Shown: positions 12,059-21,942, counted from the stretch's first letter. The stretch is 64,000 nucleotides of DNA from Pocillopora verrucosa (GCF_036669915.1 NC_089313.1:18352662-18416661), one strand, 5' to 3'. Notes: generated by a model not told the origin, from the sequence alone. Program-made: numbers and translations.

Positions 12059-13547
12059 CATAGCGTAGAATGGCTATTGTTCTTGTGACATTTACTTACA
12101 GTTCAAGAAGACGCATAGGTCTGTCCTAACGCTTATTACTATTCATGGAGCCCAGAAAGAAGCTTTTTTATTGGTTGCTATGAACGCGCGGCAATGCTCA
12201 TTAACTTGAATGTGGCGGCAAACTGAACAATGGCTTTAGTGCGCTATTGTTACTCCCTTTGTTTGAAGGACCACAACCCGCTTTTGTTTCTTCCTTCGTT
12301 TGAATAAACTCGGCGTTGTTTGTTTCGCAAAAGTTTGACTCCGACGCATAATTATAAGTTTCGCTAAGGTTTTGTTTCGTCAAAAGGAGGTTTTGTTTCG
12401 CAAAAAGTGAACTTGAAACGCAACGCCGGAAACAAAGCGAATTTTATAGTTGCCGCGCGAGGAAGACGATCATGTGCCTCTTCCTCCACATTTACCGTAT
12501 CCGCTAACGCATCGTTGGGAGTTTGCTTAAACTCTTCTGGTTTTATGGCCAGTGTTAATCATGTCTCTGCTTTCAGTTGTTTTCTCTTATTTCCGTTCTT
12601 GATTGCTTGGATTTTCCGCCAAAATCGCCTGATGCTTTCGCTAAACGCTTTTCCTACCCGCTCTTCAGCGGATGCCATTAGTTGGTATCTAAGAGGCAAG
12701 ATGCTTCGCTGGAGTAAGTTAAATACTTTACAGGGCTGACCATAACTATCTCGCCATTTGAACGCAGCCTCTCCGTTTATTTGAAGATAAAACATCGGGT
12801 TGTTTTCTTTCACAAATGGAGGCACTATATGTACATGTAACGGATTGATCGGGTTGTCAACGAGCTCTGAAAAGAGCTCCCGATCGCTGACGTTTTCCAT
12901 GACTTTATCCATTGCGCGATATGATCGGCTGTTTGAATAAACCAGCTGCTTTACTTTACTTACTTTTAAAATTCGCGGTAATAGTGAATAATTTTACAAC
13001 TGAATGGTTTTTATGAATGGTCTATTATTTAGTCTTGGTAACCATTGTTATTCAATCGAAGGTTTAAAACAATAGCTCGCACGCTCAAGACGCGCCATTT
13101 TTAAACGCGAATTCAACCAGCAGTTTTCAAACTGAAAAGGATAGTGGTTCCCGTTGACCAATTTGTAAACTTTTTGCAGATTCTTGACGAGAAAAGATGA
13201 ATTTTCCATAAACCGTGCGTGGGTTGTCGAAATTCAGTAAAAGTTTTCAGAAATTTGCTTTGGAAAACGGACTCCATACAAAAAAAGGTCAATTTTCCTT
13301 ATTTTCAAGTGCAAAAGGATACTCCTTCCACTTGTTCAATCTTCTTTATTTTAGTCTTAAATTGTTGATACAACATTCCTCTTCAAAATTCCGTGCGTGG
13401 TTTTTCTTGAAATCAGGAAAGCAAGTTTTATCAACGCTACTTGGCCAATTATGGCCCTTTCTTCTCTAATTTTGGGCTTTTCAGAGCGCGTATTTGCGCT
13501 TCGGTGATCATGAATATTTAATGAATGTCACAGCATTTTGCCCTATG
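12059..13547. mobile_element. 1,489-bp TIR DNA element, probably non-autonomous
   Basis: The boundaries come from comparing this module with the uninterrupted copy around 10673. The empty site reads CTCTTT|GAAAAG, and exactly 1,489 bp are added here. The ends are imperfect inverted repeats, CATAGCGTAGAATGG and CATAGGGCAAAATGC, with a further match GTGACATT a few bases inside. No target-site duplication is visible, which is unusual. It carries one 117-codon minus-strand frame and no recognisable transposase. Superfamily not identified. Confidence 0.7.
12559..12912 (-). CDS. unidentified 117-aa frame inside the TIR element
   Basis: Starts MDKVMENVSDRELFSE and is basic towards its end. It has better amino-acid texture than most frames nearby: a mixed charged and hydrophobic N-terminal half and a Lys/Arg-rich tail. 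I recognise no domain, DDE triad or zinc finger. It may be the N-terminal piece of an element-encoded protein or captured host sequence. An adjacent stretch in another frame also looks weakly coding, which suggests decay or a missed intron. Confidence 0.35.
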   Translation of the reverse strand: MDKVMENVSDRELFSELVDNPINPLHVHIVPPFVKENNPMFYLQINGEAAFKWRDSYGQPCKVFNLLQRSILPLRYQLMASAEERVGKAFSESIRRFWRKIQAIKNGNKRKQLKAET

Positions 13548-13626
13548 GAAAAGTCAAACGCCATCAGGAAAAATCTAGCTCGAAAATAAAACAAAAGCAC
13601 AAAAGAAATCATTTAAAAAAAGGAAA

Positions 13627-13673
13627 TGCCGAGACCCGGGATTATTCAGAGCTCCGTTACGCTCTTCAGTATT

Positions 13674-13724
<51 letters not shown>

Positions 13725-13729
13725 TCGGC
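13627..13729 (-). tRNA. tRNA-Phe(GAA)-like, T-arm insert, copy 5
   Basis: 103 nt; canonical acceptor, D and anticodon arms; anticodon GAA. The insert hairpin is weakened on its 5' side (AGAGCG). Seven T residues lie downstream. It is the counterpart of copy 3, displaced by the TIR element. Confidence 0.58.
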
Positions 13730-13947
13730 AAGTAATGAGTAAAATATGTGATTCTTAGAATCGATTTCATATACACCTAGACAAAACATTGAATTTAAAA
13801 AGTTCATTTTTGATGTCAGAATTTTATCCCTTTAAGATGCATTTCCCCAATTTCAGTTTAAAAGGAAAAGTTTAACTTACTAACAACAGGAAAATCTAGC
13901 GCGAAAATAAAACAAAAGCACACATGAAATCATTTTAAAAAAGGAAA

Positions 13948-13998
13948 TGCCGAGACCCGGGATTATTCAGAGCTCAATTTAGCTTTTTAGCATTGAAT

Positions 13999-14045
<47 letters not shown>

Positions 14046-14050
14046 TCGGC
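13948..14050 (-). tRNA. tRNA-Phe(GAA)-like, T-arm insert, copy 6
   Basis: 103 nt; acceptor, D and anticodon arms intact, anticodon GAA. The T-stem 5' half has changed to CCTGA and the insert hairpin is only partly paired, so it is likely less fit than copies 2, 11 or 14. Six T residues lie downstream. Confidence 0.5.
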
Positions 14051-14306
14051 AAGTGATGGGATGATGTGTTACGTTATAGGTGACAATTAGTTCTGATTAC
14101 AGCCACGCGAAGCATGGAATTTGAAAAGTTCATCTTTGATGAGTCAGCATTTTATCCCTTTCCGGCTCTCTTCCTCAATTTCAGTTTTAACGGAAAAGTT
14201 CAACGTACTAACAATGTAATAGAACTAGTTATATTGAAAAATATTCTATCATGAAAAGATATCACGCTTTCACTGAGAGCATTGGAGGAAAATGAGAAAA
14301 AAATAT

Positions 14307-14393
14307 CAAGCTCCTGCTTAATTGTTCAAACGTCGGCTGGTTTTTGCAGTCAGGTGCTCTATGCACTGAGCTTCGAGGTATCTCGTTTTGAAA
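14307..14393 (-). repeat. tRNA-Cys-like unit (type B), copy 1
   Basis: The A-box region AGCTCAGTGCATAGAGC is close to real tRNA-Cys, followed by CTGACTGCA (GCA anticodon context). The B-box is degraded (GTTTGAAC) and the 3' half is lost. Related copies lie near 19780 and 22296. Confidence 0.55.
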
Positions 14394-14740
14394 GTGAGCC
14401 AACTTTCTGAGTTAAACTGAAGAAAAAGCATGAATAAAATTTAGAAAAATGAAATGCCGGGACCCGGGAATTTGGAAAGTTCATCTTTGACGAATCAGCA
14501 TTTTACCCTTTCAGAGGCATCTCCTCAAGTTCAGTTTTAGGGGAGAAGTTTAATTTACTATCAATAAAACGAATATTTATACAGGATGGCCTTAAAGAGC
14601 AAGAGTACTGTTATCAAAGGGATCCTGTTAAAAAACGAAAAATATAAGGATAAAAATTAAAAATAAGATAACAATGACTTCATTACTTATGCTAATATAT
14701 CTAGCGCGAACTTAAAGCAAAAACACAAAGGAATTTTTTT

Positions 14741-14811
14741 TCAGAGCTCAATTAAGCTCTCCGGCATTTAACCAGGGACCTCTGACGCTCTCCCAACTGA
14801 GCTATCTCGGC
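14741..14811 (-). pseudogene. internally deleted tRNA-Phe-like copy 7
   Basis: Retains the 5' acceptor strand, D-arm and insert hairpin. The anticodon loop and 3' anticodon strand are missing, and the 3' acceptor end is truncated. An almost identical deleted copy sits at 20214-20284, so the deletion predates the block duplication. A short 3' fragment of another copy lies near 14453. Confidence 0.65.
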
Positions 14812-15049
14812 TGATTATGAGATAGAAAGGTGCTTTTTTTAATATTGTTTATGCGGAATACTCCCAGACGAAACATCGTTCACCTTGGACGACTGGAGTC
14901 AATATTTCATCCCTTTCTGATACATTTCCTCTATCATAATTCTAAGGGAAAAGATTAACATACTATCAATGAAATGAAAATATACTATCATGAGAAGATA
15001 TCGAGCATGTATCATGTGCGTTAAAAAAAAGGGGGGGAGGATAAATCAG

Positions 15050-15120
15050 AAGTTCCTGATTCGAATCTTAGCTGGGTTTATACAGTTAGTTGTTCTATTC
15101 ACTAAGTTGCGGAGCAATCG
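15050..15120 (-). repeat. tRNA-Cys-like unit (type A), copy 2
   Basis: Same unit as 9656-9726, with a few substitutions. B-box-like GATTCGAATC is intact; the A-box is weaker. Confidence 0.5.
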
Positions 15121-15191
15121 TCAAGTGGAGAGCTTTCTAGCTAAGTTAAACTAAAGCAAAAACACAGATGAAATCATTTTGAAAAAGGATA

Positions 15192-15237
15192 TGCCGAGAC
15201 CCGGGATTATTCAGAGCTCAATTAAGCTCCCGGCATT

Positions 15238-15288
<51 letters not shown>

Positions 15289-15293
15289 TCGGC
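15192..15293 (-). tRNA. tRNA-Phe(GAA)-like, T-arm insert, copy 8
   Basis: 102 nt; all three body stems paired, anticodon GAA. One base is lost at the foot of the insert hairpin. Five T residues lie downstream. Its duplicate is the 103-nt copy at 20665. Confidence 0.6.
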
Positions 15294-15493
15294 AAAGTGA
15301 TGAACTCGCAATTAAATTCATATACTTAAACGAAACATCGAATTTAAAAAGTTCATTTTTAATAAGTCAGCATTTTACCTCTTGCAGATGCATTTCCTCA
15401 ATTTCAGTTTATTCAGTTTAAAGGGAAAAGTTTAACTTACTAACGATATAACAATACTGACTTTATTAAAGGAAGACAAAGGGGAAAAAATAA

Positions 15494-15725
15494 CAAGTTC
15501 CCGCCTGAGGATTCCAACCTGTGCTGGTTTGATCAATTGTTCTATCTACTGAGTTACAGGGAACTCGTCAATACCTTTATTGAAAAATATACGATACCTG
15601 AAAAGATATCAAGCATTAACTGTAAGCTTTGGAATAAAAGGGGTAAGGTGACGAGTTCCTGTCTGAGGATTCCAATATGTGCTGTTTTGATCAGGTGTTC
15701 TATGTCCTGAGTTGTAGGGAACTCG
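15494..15725 (-). repeat. pair of degenerate tRNA-Cys-like units, module 3
   Basis: Units at about 15494-15567 and 15652-15725, matching modules 1, 2 and 4 in order and spacing. Confidence 0.55.
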
Positions 15726-16150
15726 TCGATAAGATGAGCCATCTTGCCAAGTTCGTAAGTGAAAAGTGTCCTACCCAGCAGTTGAAGGGATCTTCCTTGA
15801 CCGTAATCTCATCACAAGGGATACCTCTCCTCTTTTAAGTTCCAAATTTTTATTGAAGCATGGAATCTAACCTAAAGGTTCCTCATGCTCTGTCTGTGTA
15901 TAACATTGATAGAGGTTTAAAACATCACTGAAAACTATTTTTTGTAAGTATTTTTGCGGGAGTAAAGTAATCAAGTCAAAATGCTTAACTGGTTCACCCA
16001 TAGCGTTTGTGGACATTTCTTTAACTTGCAAGCCATTATGAATTGACAATCACACAGGAAAGAAACTCTTTGAAAAGTCAAACGCCATCAGGAAAAATTT
16101 AGCTGGAAAATAAAACAAAAGCGGAAACGAAATCATTTTAAAAAAGGAAA

Positions 16151-16197
16151 TGCCGAGACCCGGGATTATTCAGAGCTCCGTTACGCTCTACAGTATT

Positions 16198-16248
<51 letters not shown>

Positions 16249-16253
16249 TCGGC
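16151..16253 (-). tRNA. tRNA-Phe(GAA)-like, T-arm insert, copy 9
   Basis: 103 nt, body arms canonical, anticodon GAA, six T downstream. The insert hairpin is shortened to GAGC/GCTC-type pairing. Its 5' end (right side here) forms part of the target-site duplication of the adjoining PLE, so the element inserted at the start of this tRNA-like unit. Confidence 0.58.
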
Positions 16254-16259
16254 AAGTGA
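16244..16259. repeat. target-site duplication of the PLE, left
   Basis: CTATCTCGGCAAGTGA, identical to 19470-19485. It spans the 5' end of tRNA-Phe-like copy 9 and its flank. Confidence 0.75.
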
Positions 16260-16377
16260 ATAAAGGGAAAAGTTTCTGAAGAAATTGTGGTGCTGCGTCG
16301 GTGGAAGAGTATAGCAGGTAATTTAGCGTTAACAACTGGGTTGAAAACGTAAATTAGCCACCGTAAAGGGTAAAAAA

Positions 16378-16411
16378 GCTGACGTTTCGAGCGTTAGTCC
16401 TTCGTCAGAGC
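16378..16411 (-). ncRNA. hammerhead-ribozyme-like motif, left PLE arm
   Basis: The inverted counterpart of 19373-19406: CTGACGA, a short hairpin, CGAAAC and GTC in order on the minus strand, bracketed by GCT/AGC. Hammerhead motifs are reported in the terminal regions of PLEs. Helix III appears almost absent here, so activity as a monomer is doubtful. Confidence 0.5.
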
Positions 16412-16413
16412 GA

Positions 16414-16710
16414 TTAGAGGAATTGTGGGTTGTGTGTGGATTTATATGTAGAAAGTGGAGCTACGCCATTGGTGGGAATATGGTGACGAGAAAACAGGAA
16501 TAAATTAGTTGAATGAAAAGCGCTCGTTGATGCGGGCGGATTAAGGGTGCCGATTTGGAATATGAATTTTTGTTCTAGTGTTTTACGGCTTTCCGAACTG
16601 CCTAGATGTAAGGAAAGGCTGCAAACTGCCATATGCTGTTTAGAATGATAAGGAAGATTAAAGCGTCTAGCGTCTTTCCACATCGCGAAGGTGTTCTCGG
16701 AATCGGTCAC
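16414..16710 (-). pseudogene. inverted duplicate of the PLE endonuclease C-terminus
   Basis: The minus-strand translation is almost identical to the end of the endonuclease part (…NLPYHSKQHMAVC…). It marks the left inverted arm and is not a separate gene. Confidence 0.8.
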
Positions 16711-16940
16711 CCAGTCGTCTTCCTGTTTCGCCGATGTATAACTTATTGCAATAAGTGCAAGTTATGCAGTAAATAACATTGGCGGAGGTACACGTAAAGT
16801 GATCAATGATCTTAATGGATCTTTTGGGTCCCGATATTTTCTCTACGTTATGAATGAAAGGACAAGTTTTGCATCGTGAGCGAGCGCATTTAAAAGTTCC
16901 AGATTGGTCATAGGTTTGAAATGAACTCCTGACTAAAAAG

Positions 16941-18443
16941 TTGCCTATGTTTTTGTCACGTTTGAATGAAATAAGTGGGGGTTGCGAAAAGATAGTGCCA
17001 GTGCATTTGCACCAAATTAAGGCCCAAAAACTCGACCAACTTATTGGCCCTCAAGCTACTAACGACTCATCGCCTGAAAACCTCAAAACTGTAGTTACCA
17101 TTCCAGAAAATTTACTACTTTCCGATTCAGAAAAATCAGTTCTCAGCAAGGGCTTAAATTTTGTTCCCATATCACAAAAAACCGACAAATTTTCAGTTAA
17201 GCAAGACGTTGAAAAATTCCTTCGCCGCGTTCGGTTGAAAGCCTTTTTTCATGACAAAGAGGATGATTCTAACACCTCGAACAAAGATACTTTCGAAACA
17301 CTCCAGATTCGAAAGTCTAAATGGACTCCCCCAGAGGGCCAGTTCTCATCTTTAGATTTTTTCCTCAAAAAATGTCGCCACGATATCAACAAACTTAAAT
17401 TCAATCGTAACACCAAATTTTCCAATCTTTCTTCGGAAGAGTGGTCGGCACTGAAAAGTCTAAAAAAACGCAAAGACATTGTCATTAAGGCGGCCGACAA
17501 AGGCGGTGTAGTTGTTGTTTGGCGGGCCGACCTCTATCAAAAAGAAGCTTTGCGGCAACTTTCTGACACCTCCTTTTATGCCAAAGTCGACAAAGACCTC
17601 ACTTTAATTAACCAAAACATTGTCAAAAATACGATTAACGATCTTACAGCTAAACAAGAATTGCCGGCCACTGCTAAAAATCTCATCATTACTACTCCTA
17701 GAACTTCGTGTATTTACTTTTTACCTAAAATCCACAAACCTAACAACCCAGGTCGACCCATCGTTTCTGCCTGCAGTTGTCCCACTGAACTTATTTCCAG
17801 CTATTTAGACAAAATTATGGCACCTATCGTCAAAACTCTACCGTCTTACATTAAGGACAGCCAACACGCACTTGAAATTTTTCGTGACTTTAGTTTCCTC
17901 GACCAAAACAAACTTATTTTCACCATGGATATAACATCTCTTTACACTGTCATTCCCAATGACGAAGGTCTCCGGGCCCTCAAACATTTTTTTGATCTAC
18001 ACACAGTTAAGGAACCTAGCTCTGAAACACTACTCCGTCTGGCCGAACTAGTACTCACACTCAATTGTTTTTCATTCGGTGGTAACTACTACAAACAAAC
18101 TAATGGCGTGGCCATGGGTACTAAAATGGGACCCAGCTACGCCAATCTTTTTGTAGGTTTTATCGAACATCAATTTTTTAGCCAATACCACGGCCCAAAA
18201 CCTCAACTCTACGGCCGCTACATTGACGATTGCATCGGCGCTACCTCCTCTACCAAGGAGGAGCTCACTCAATTTATAACCGCCGTCAATTCCTTTCATC
18301 CGGCTCTTAGATATACCAGGGAAATTTCCGACACTTCTTTGGCTTTTCTAGACATCAAAATTTCAATTGAAGGCAACGGCTTATGTACTAGTGTTTACTA
18401 CAAACCTACAGATTCACATAGTTACTTGTTGTCTTTATCCTAA
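16941..18443 (+). CDS. PLE reverse transcriptase part
   Basis: The PLE-clade reverse transcriptase copies element RNA during retrotransposition. Visible motifs in order: AADKGGVVVVW; PKIHKP with GRPIVSACSCPTE; catalytic motif A FTMDITSLYT (about residue 330); GVAMGTKMGPSYANLF (about residue 390); and the catalytic YIDD in YGRYIDDCIGA (about residue 426). The first 20 or so codons belong to the inverted arm, so the apparent start is not the ancestral one and the N-terminus is lost. Family assignment is firm. The product of this copy is probably not active. Confidence 0.9.
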   Translation: MPMFLSRLNEISGGCEKIVPVHLHQIKAQKLDQLIGPQATNDSSPENLKTVVTIPENLLLSDSEKSVLSKGLNFVPISQKTDKFSVKQDVEKFLRRVRLKAFFHDKEDDSNTSNKDTFETLQIRKSKWTPPEGQFSSLDFFLKKCRHDINKLKFNRNTKFSNLSSEEWSALKSLKKRKDIVIKAADKGGVVVVWRADLYQKEALRQLSDTSFYAKVDKDLTLINQNIVKNTINDLTAKQELPATAKNLIITTPRTSCIYFLPKIHKPNNPGRPIVSACSCPTELISSYLDKIMAPIVKTLPSYIKDSQHALEIFRDFSFLDQNKLIFTMDITSLYTVIPNDEGLRALKHFFDLHTVKEPSSETLLRLAELVLTLNCFSFGGNYYKQTNGVAMGTKMGPSYANLFVGFIEHQFFSQYHGPKPQLYGRYIDDCIGATSSTKEELTQFITAVNSFHPALRYTREISDTSLAFLDIKISIEGNGLCTSVYYKPTDSHSYLLSLS

Positions 18444-19370
18444 CATCCATCACACGTCAAGAACTCCATACCTTTTTCACAGTTTCTCAGACTTCGTCGT
18501 TTATGTAGTGACGACTCTGATTTTTCCGAAAAATCAGAGGCAATGTGCCAGTTTTTCGATAAGCGCAGCTATCCTGTTTCTGTCGTTCAAGCGGGCTACC
18601 ACCGTGCCCAACAAATCGATCGACAGGCAGCACTACAAACGGCCGAGAAGGAGAACACTGACCGCATTCCATTTACTCTTACATTTCACCCTCACAACCA
18701 CGCAGTTAAATCTATCATTCTTAAAAATTTTAAATTACTCCAAAACGATTCAGAGACTGGCACTATCTTTTCGCAACCCCCACTTATTTCATTCAAACGT
18801 GACAAAAACATAGGCAACTTTTTAGTCAGGAGTTCATTTCAAACCTATGACCAATCTGGAACTTTTAAATGCGCTCGCTCACGATGCAAAACTTGTCCTT
18901 TCATTCATAACGTAGAGAAAATATCGGGACCCAAAAGATCCATTAAGATCATTGATCACTTTACGTGTACCTCCGCCAATGTTATTTACTGCATAACTTG
19001 CACTTATTGCAATAAGCTATACATCGGCGAAACAGGAAGACGACTGGGTGACCGATTCCGAGAACACCTTCGCGATGTGGAAAGAAATGACAAGGACGCA
19101 TCCAAACCAGTCGCTAGACACTTTAATCTTCCTTATCATTCTAAACAGCATATGGCAGTTTGCGGCCTTTCCTTACATCTAGGCAGTTCGGAAAGCCGTA
19201 AAACACTAGAACAAAAATTTATATTCCAAATCGGCACCCTTAATCCCCCCGCATCAACGAGCGCTTTTCATTCAACTAATTTATTCCTGTTTTCTCGTCA
19301 CCATATTCCCACAAATGGCGTAGCTCCACTTTCTACATATAAATCCACACACAACCCACAATTCCTCTAA
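18444..19370 (+). CDS. PLE GIY-YIG endonuclease part
   Basis: The C-terminal part of the same element. A cysteine-rich segment (KCARSRCKTCPF; CITCTYC) precedes the GIY-YIG signature, read here as KLYIGETGRRLGDRFREHL. The Cys-rich linker upstream of GIY-YIG is typical of endonuclease-bearing Penelope elements. The domain nicks target DNA to prime reverse transcription. It continues from the RT part across about one break. It ends just before the hammerhead-like motif of the right arm. Confidence 0.88.
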   Translation, partial: HPSHVKNSIPFSQFLRLRRLCSDDSDFSEKSEAMCQFFDKRSYPVSVVQAGYHRAQQIDRQAALQTAEKENTDRIPFTLTFHPHNHAVKSIILKNFKLLQNDSETGTIFSQPPLISFKRDKNIGNFLVRSSFQTYDQSGTFKCARSRCKTCPFIHNVEKISGPKRSIKIIDHFTCTSANVIYCITCTYCNKLYIGETGRRLGDRFREHLRDVERNDKDASKPVARHFNLPYHSKQHMAVCGLSLHLGSSESRKTLEQKFIFQIGTLNPPASTSAFHSTNLFLFSRHHIPTNGVAPLSTYKSTHNPQFL

Positions 19371-19372
19371 TC

Positions 19373-19406
19373 GCTCTGACGAAGGACTAACGCTCGAAAC
19401 GTCAGC
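19373..19406 (+). ncRNA. hammerhead-ribozyme-like motif, right PLE arm
   Basis: Contains GCT-CTGACGA, a 13-nt stem-II segment, then CGAAAC and GTC followed by AGC. This is the hammerhead core order, with a 3-bp stem I (GCT/AGC). Stem II has one mismatch relative to a fully paired GGGC/GCTC form. Helix III is minimal, as reported for some retroelement hammerheads thought to act as dimers. Activity is inferred, not shown. Confidence 0.5.
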
Positions 19407-19469
19407 TTTTTTACCCTTTACGGTGGCTAATTTACGTTTTCAACCTAGTTGTTAACACTAAATTACCTG

Positions 19470-19485
19470 CTATCTCGGCAAGTGA
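19470..19485. repeat. target-site duplication of the PLE, right
   Basis: CTATCTCGGCAAGTGA, identical to 16244-16259. This is the only piece of a tRNA-Phe-like unit on this side. Confidence 0.75.
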
Positions 19486-19779
19486 TGAGTAAAACATCTG
19501 ATTCTTAGAATCAATTTCATATACACCAAACGTTGATAGTGATGGGATGATGTGTTACGTTACATAGTTCTGATTACAGCCACGCGAAGCATGGAATTTG
19601 AAAAGTTCATCTTTGATGAGTCAGCATTTTATCCCTTTCCGACTCTCTCCCTAATTTCAGTTTTAACGGAAAAGTTCAACGTACTAACAATGTAATAGAA
19701 CTAGTTATATTGAAAAATATTCTATCATGAAAAGATACGCTTTCACTGAGAGCATTGGAGGAAAATGAGAAAAAAATAT

Positions 19780-19857
19780 CAAGTTCCTGCTTAATTGTTC
19801 AAACGTTGGCTGGTTTTTGCAGTCAGGTGCTCTATGCACTGAGCTTCGAGGTATCTC
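19780..19857 (-). repeat. tRNA-Cys-like unit (type B), copy 2
   Basis: Duplicate of 14307-14393, with the same A-box AGCTCAG and GACTGCA. A fragment of a Phe-like 3' end follows near 19926. Confidence 0.55.
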
Positions 19858-20213
19858 GTTTTGAAAGTGAGCCAACTTTCTAAGTTAAACTGAAGAAAAA
19901 GCATGAATAAAATTTAGAAAAATAAAATGCCGAGACCCGGGAATTTGGAAAGTTCATCTTTGACGAATCAGCATTTTACCCTTTCAGAGGCATCTCCTCA
20001 AGTTCAGTTTTAGGGGAGAAGTTTAATTTACTATCAATAAAACGAATATTTATACAGGATGGCCTTAAAGAGCAAGAGTACTGTTATCAAAGGGATCCTG
20101 TTAAAAAACGAAAAATATAAGGATAAAAATTAAAAATAAGATAACAATAACTTCATTACTTATGCTAATATATCTAGCGCGAACCTAAAGCAAAAACACA
20201 AAGGAATTTTTTT

Positions 20214-20284
20214 TCAGAGCTCAATTAAGCTCTCCGGCATTTAACCAGGGACCTCTGACGCTCTCCCAACTGAGCTATCTCGGC
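20214..20284 (-). pseudogene. internally deleted tRNA-Phe-like copy 10
   Basis: Same internal deletion and truncated 3' end as 14741-14811; a product of the block duplication. Confidence 0.65.
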
Positions 20285-20521
20285 TGATTATGAGATAGAA
20301 AGGTGCTTTTTTTAATATTGTTTATGTGGAATACTCCCAGACGAAACATCATTCACCTTGGACGACTGGAGTCAATATTTCATCCCTTTCTGATACATTT
20401 CCTCTATCATAATTCTAAGGGAAAAGATTAACATACTATCAATGAAATGAAAATATACTATCATGAGAAGATATCGAGCATGTATCATGTGCGTTTAAAA
20501 AAAGGGGGGGAGGATAAATCA

Positions 20522-20593
20522 GAAGTTCCTGATTCGAATCTTAGCTGGGTTTATACAGTTAGTTGTTCTATTCACTAAGTTGCGGAGCAATCG
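20522..20593 (-). repeat. tRNA-Cys-like unit (type A), copy 3
   Basis: Near-identical to 15050-15120. Confidence 0.5.
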
Positions 20594-20664
20594 TCAAGTG
20601 GAGAGCTTTCGAGCTAAGTTAAACTAAAGCAAAAACACAGATGAAATCATTTTGAAAAAGGATA

Positions 20665-20711
20665 TGCCGAGACCCGGGATTATTCAGAGCTCAATTAAGC
20701 TCTCCGGCATT

Positions 20712-20762
<51 letters not shown>

Positions 20763-20767
20763 TCGGC
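20665..20767 (-). tRNA. tRNA-Phe(GAA)-like, T-arm insert, copy 11
   Basis: 103 nt, matching reference copy 2 in every stem and in the insert hairpin AGAGCTT-AATT-GAGCTCT. Anticodon GAA; five T residues downstream. It is one of the most intact copies. Confidence 0.68.
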
Positions 20768-20965
20768 AAGTGATAAATTCGCAATTAAATTCATATACTT
20801 AAACGAAACATCGAATTTAAAAAGTTCATTTTTAATAATTCAGCATTTTACCTCTTGCAGATGCATTTCCTCAATTTCAGTTTATTCAGTTTAAAGGGAA
20901 AAGTTTAACTTACTAACGATATAACAATACTGACTTTATGAAAGGAAGAAAAAGGGGAAAAATAA

Positions 20966-21198
20966 CAAGTTCCTGCCTGAGGATTCCAATCTGTGCTGGT
21001 TTGATCAATTGTTCTATCTACTGAGTTGCAGGGAACTCATCAATACCTTTATTGAAAAATATACGATACCTGAAAAGATATCAAGCATTAACTGTAAGCT
21101 TTGGAATAAAAGGGGTAAGGTGACGAGTTCCTGTCTGAGGATTCCAGTATGTGCTGTTTTGATCAGGTGTTCTATGTCCTAAGTTGCAGGGAACTCGT
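20966..21198 (-). repeat. pair of degenerate tRNA-Cys-like units, module 4
   Basis: Units at about 20966-21040 and 21124-21198, with the same order and spacing as the other three modules. Confidence 0.55.
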
Positions 21199-21622
21199 CG
21201 ATAAGATGAGCCATCTTGCCAAGTTCGTAAGTGAAAAGTGTCCTACCCAGCAGTTGGGGGGATCTTCCTTGACCGTAATCTCATCACGAAGAATACCTTC
21301 CCTCTTTTAAGTTCCAAATTTTTATTGAAGCATGGAATCTAACCTAAAGGTTCCTCATGCTCTGTCTGTGTGTAATACTGATAGAGGTTTAAAACATCAC
21401 TGAAAACTATTTTTTGTAAATATTTTTGCGTGAGTAAAGTAATCAAGTCAAAATGCTTAACTGGTTTACCCATAGCGTTTGTGGACATTTCTTTAACTTG
21501 AAAGTCATTATGAATTGACAATCACACAGGAAAGAAACTCTTTGAAAAGTCAAACGCCATCAGGAAAAACTTAGCACGAAAATAAAACAAAAGCACAAAA
21601 GAAATCATTTTAAAAAAGGAAA

Positions 21623-21668
21623 TGCCGAGACCCGGGATTATTCAGAGCTCCGTTAGCTCTTCAGTATT

Positions 21669-21719
<51 letters not shown>

Positions 21720-21724
21720 TCGGC
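21623..21724 (-). tRNA. tRNA-Phe(GAA)-like, T-arm insert, copy 12
   Basis: 102 nt, the same class as copy 3 (insert hairpin AGAGCT-AACGG-AGCTCT). Body arms intact, anticodon GAA, six T downstream. Confidence 0.63.
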
Positions 21725-21942
21725 AAGTGATGAGTAATTCATGTGATTCTAAGAATCAATTTCATATAAACCTAGACGAAACATCGAATTTAAAAAGTTC
21801 ATTTTTCATAAGTCAGAATTTTACCCCTTTTAGATCCATTTCCTCAATTCGGTTTAAAGAGAAAAGTTTAACTTACTAACAACAGGAAAATCTAGCACGA
21901 AAATAAACAAACGCACAAATGAACTCATTTTAAAAAAGGAAA

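Larger units (their letters stand above)
16260..19469 (+). mobile_element. Penelope-like retroelement (GIY-YIG type)
   Basis: A 3.2-kb element flanked by a 16-bp target-site duplication. It carries a PLE reverse transcriptase followed by a GIY-YIG endonuclease. The left end (about 16314-17002) is an inverted copy of the right end (18756-about 19470), a terminal arrangement known for PLEs. The 5' part of the coding region is missing at the junction near 17003, and the rest has about one break, so the copy looks broken but young. Arm-to-arm differences are few. It lies inside the tRNA-like array and is absent from the duplicated sister blocks. Confidence 0.9.

Noticed and set aside
16414-16710. 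Separate 98-codon gene
   Set aside because: It is the inverted duplicate of the PLE endonuclease C-terminus in the left arm.
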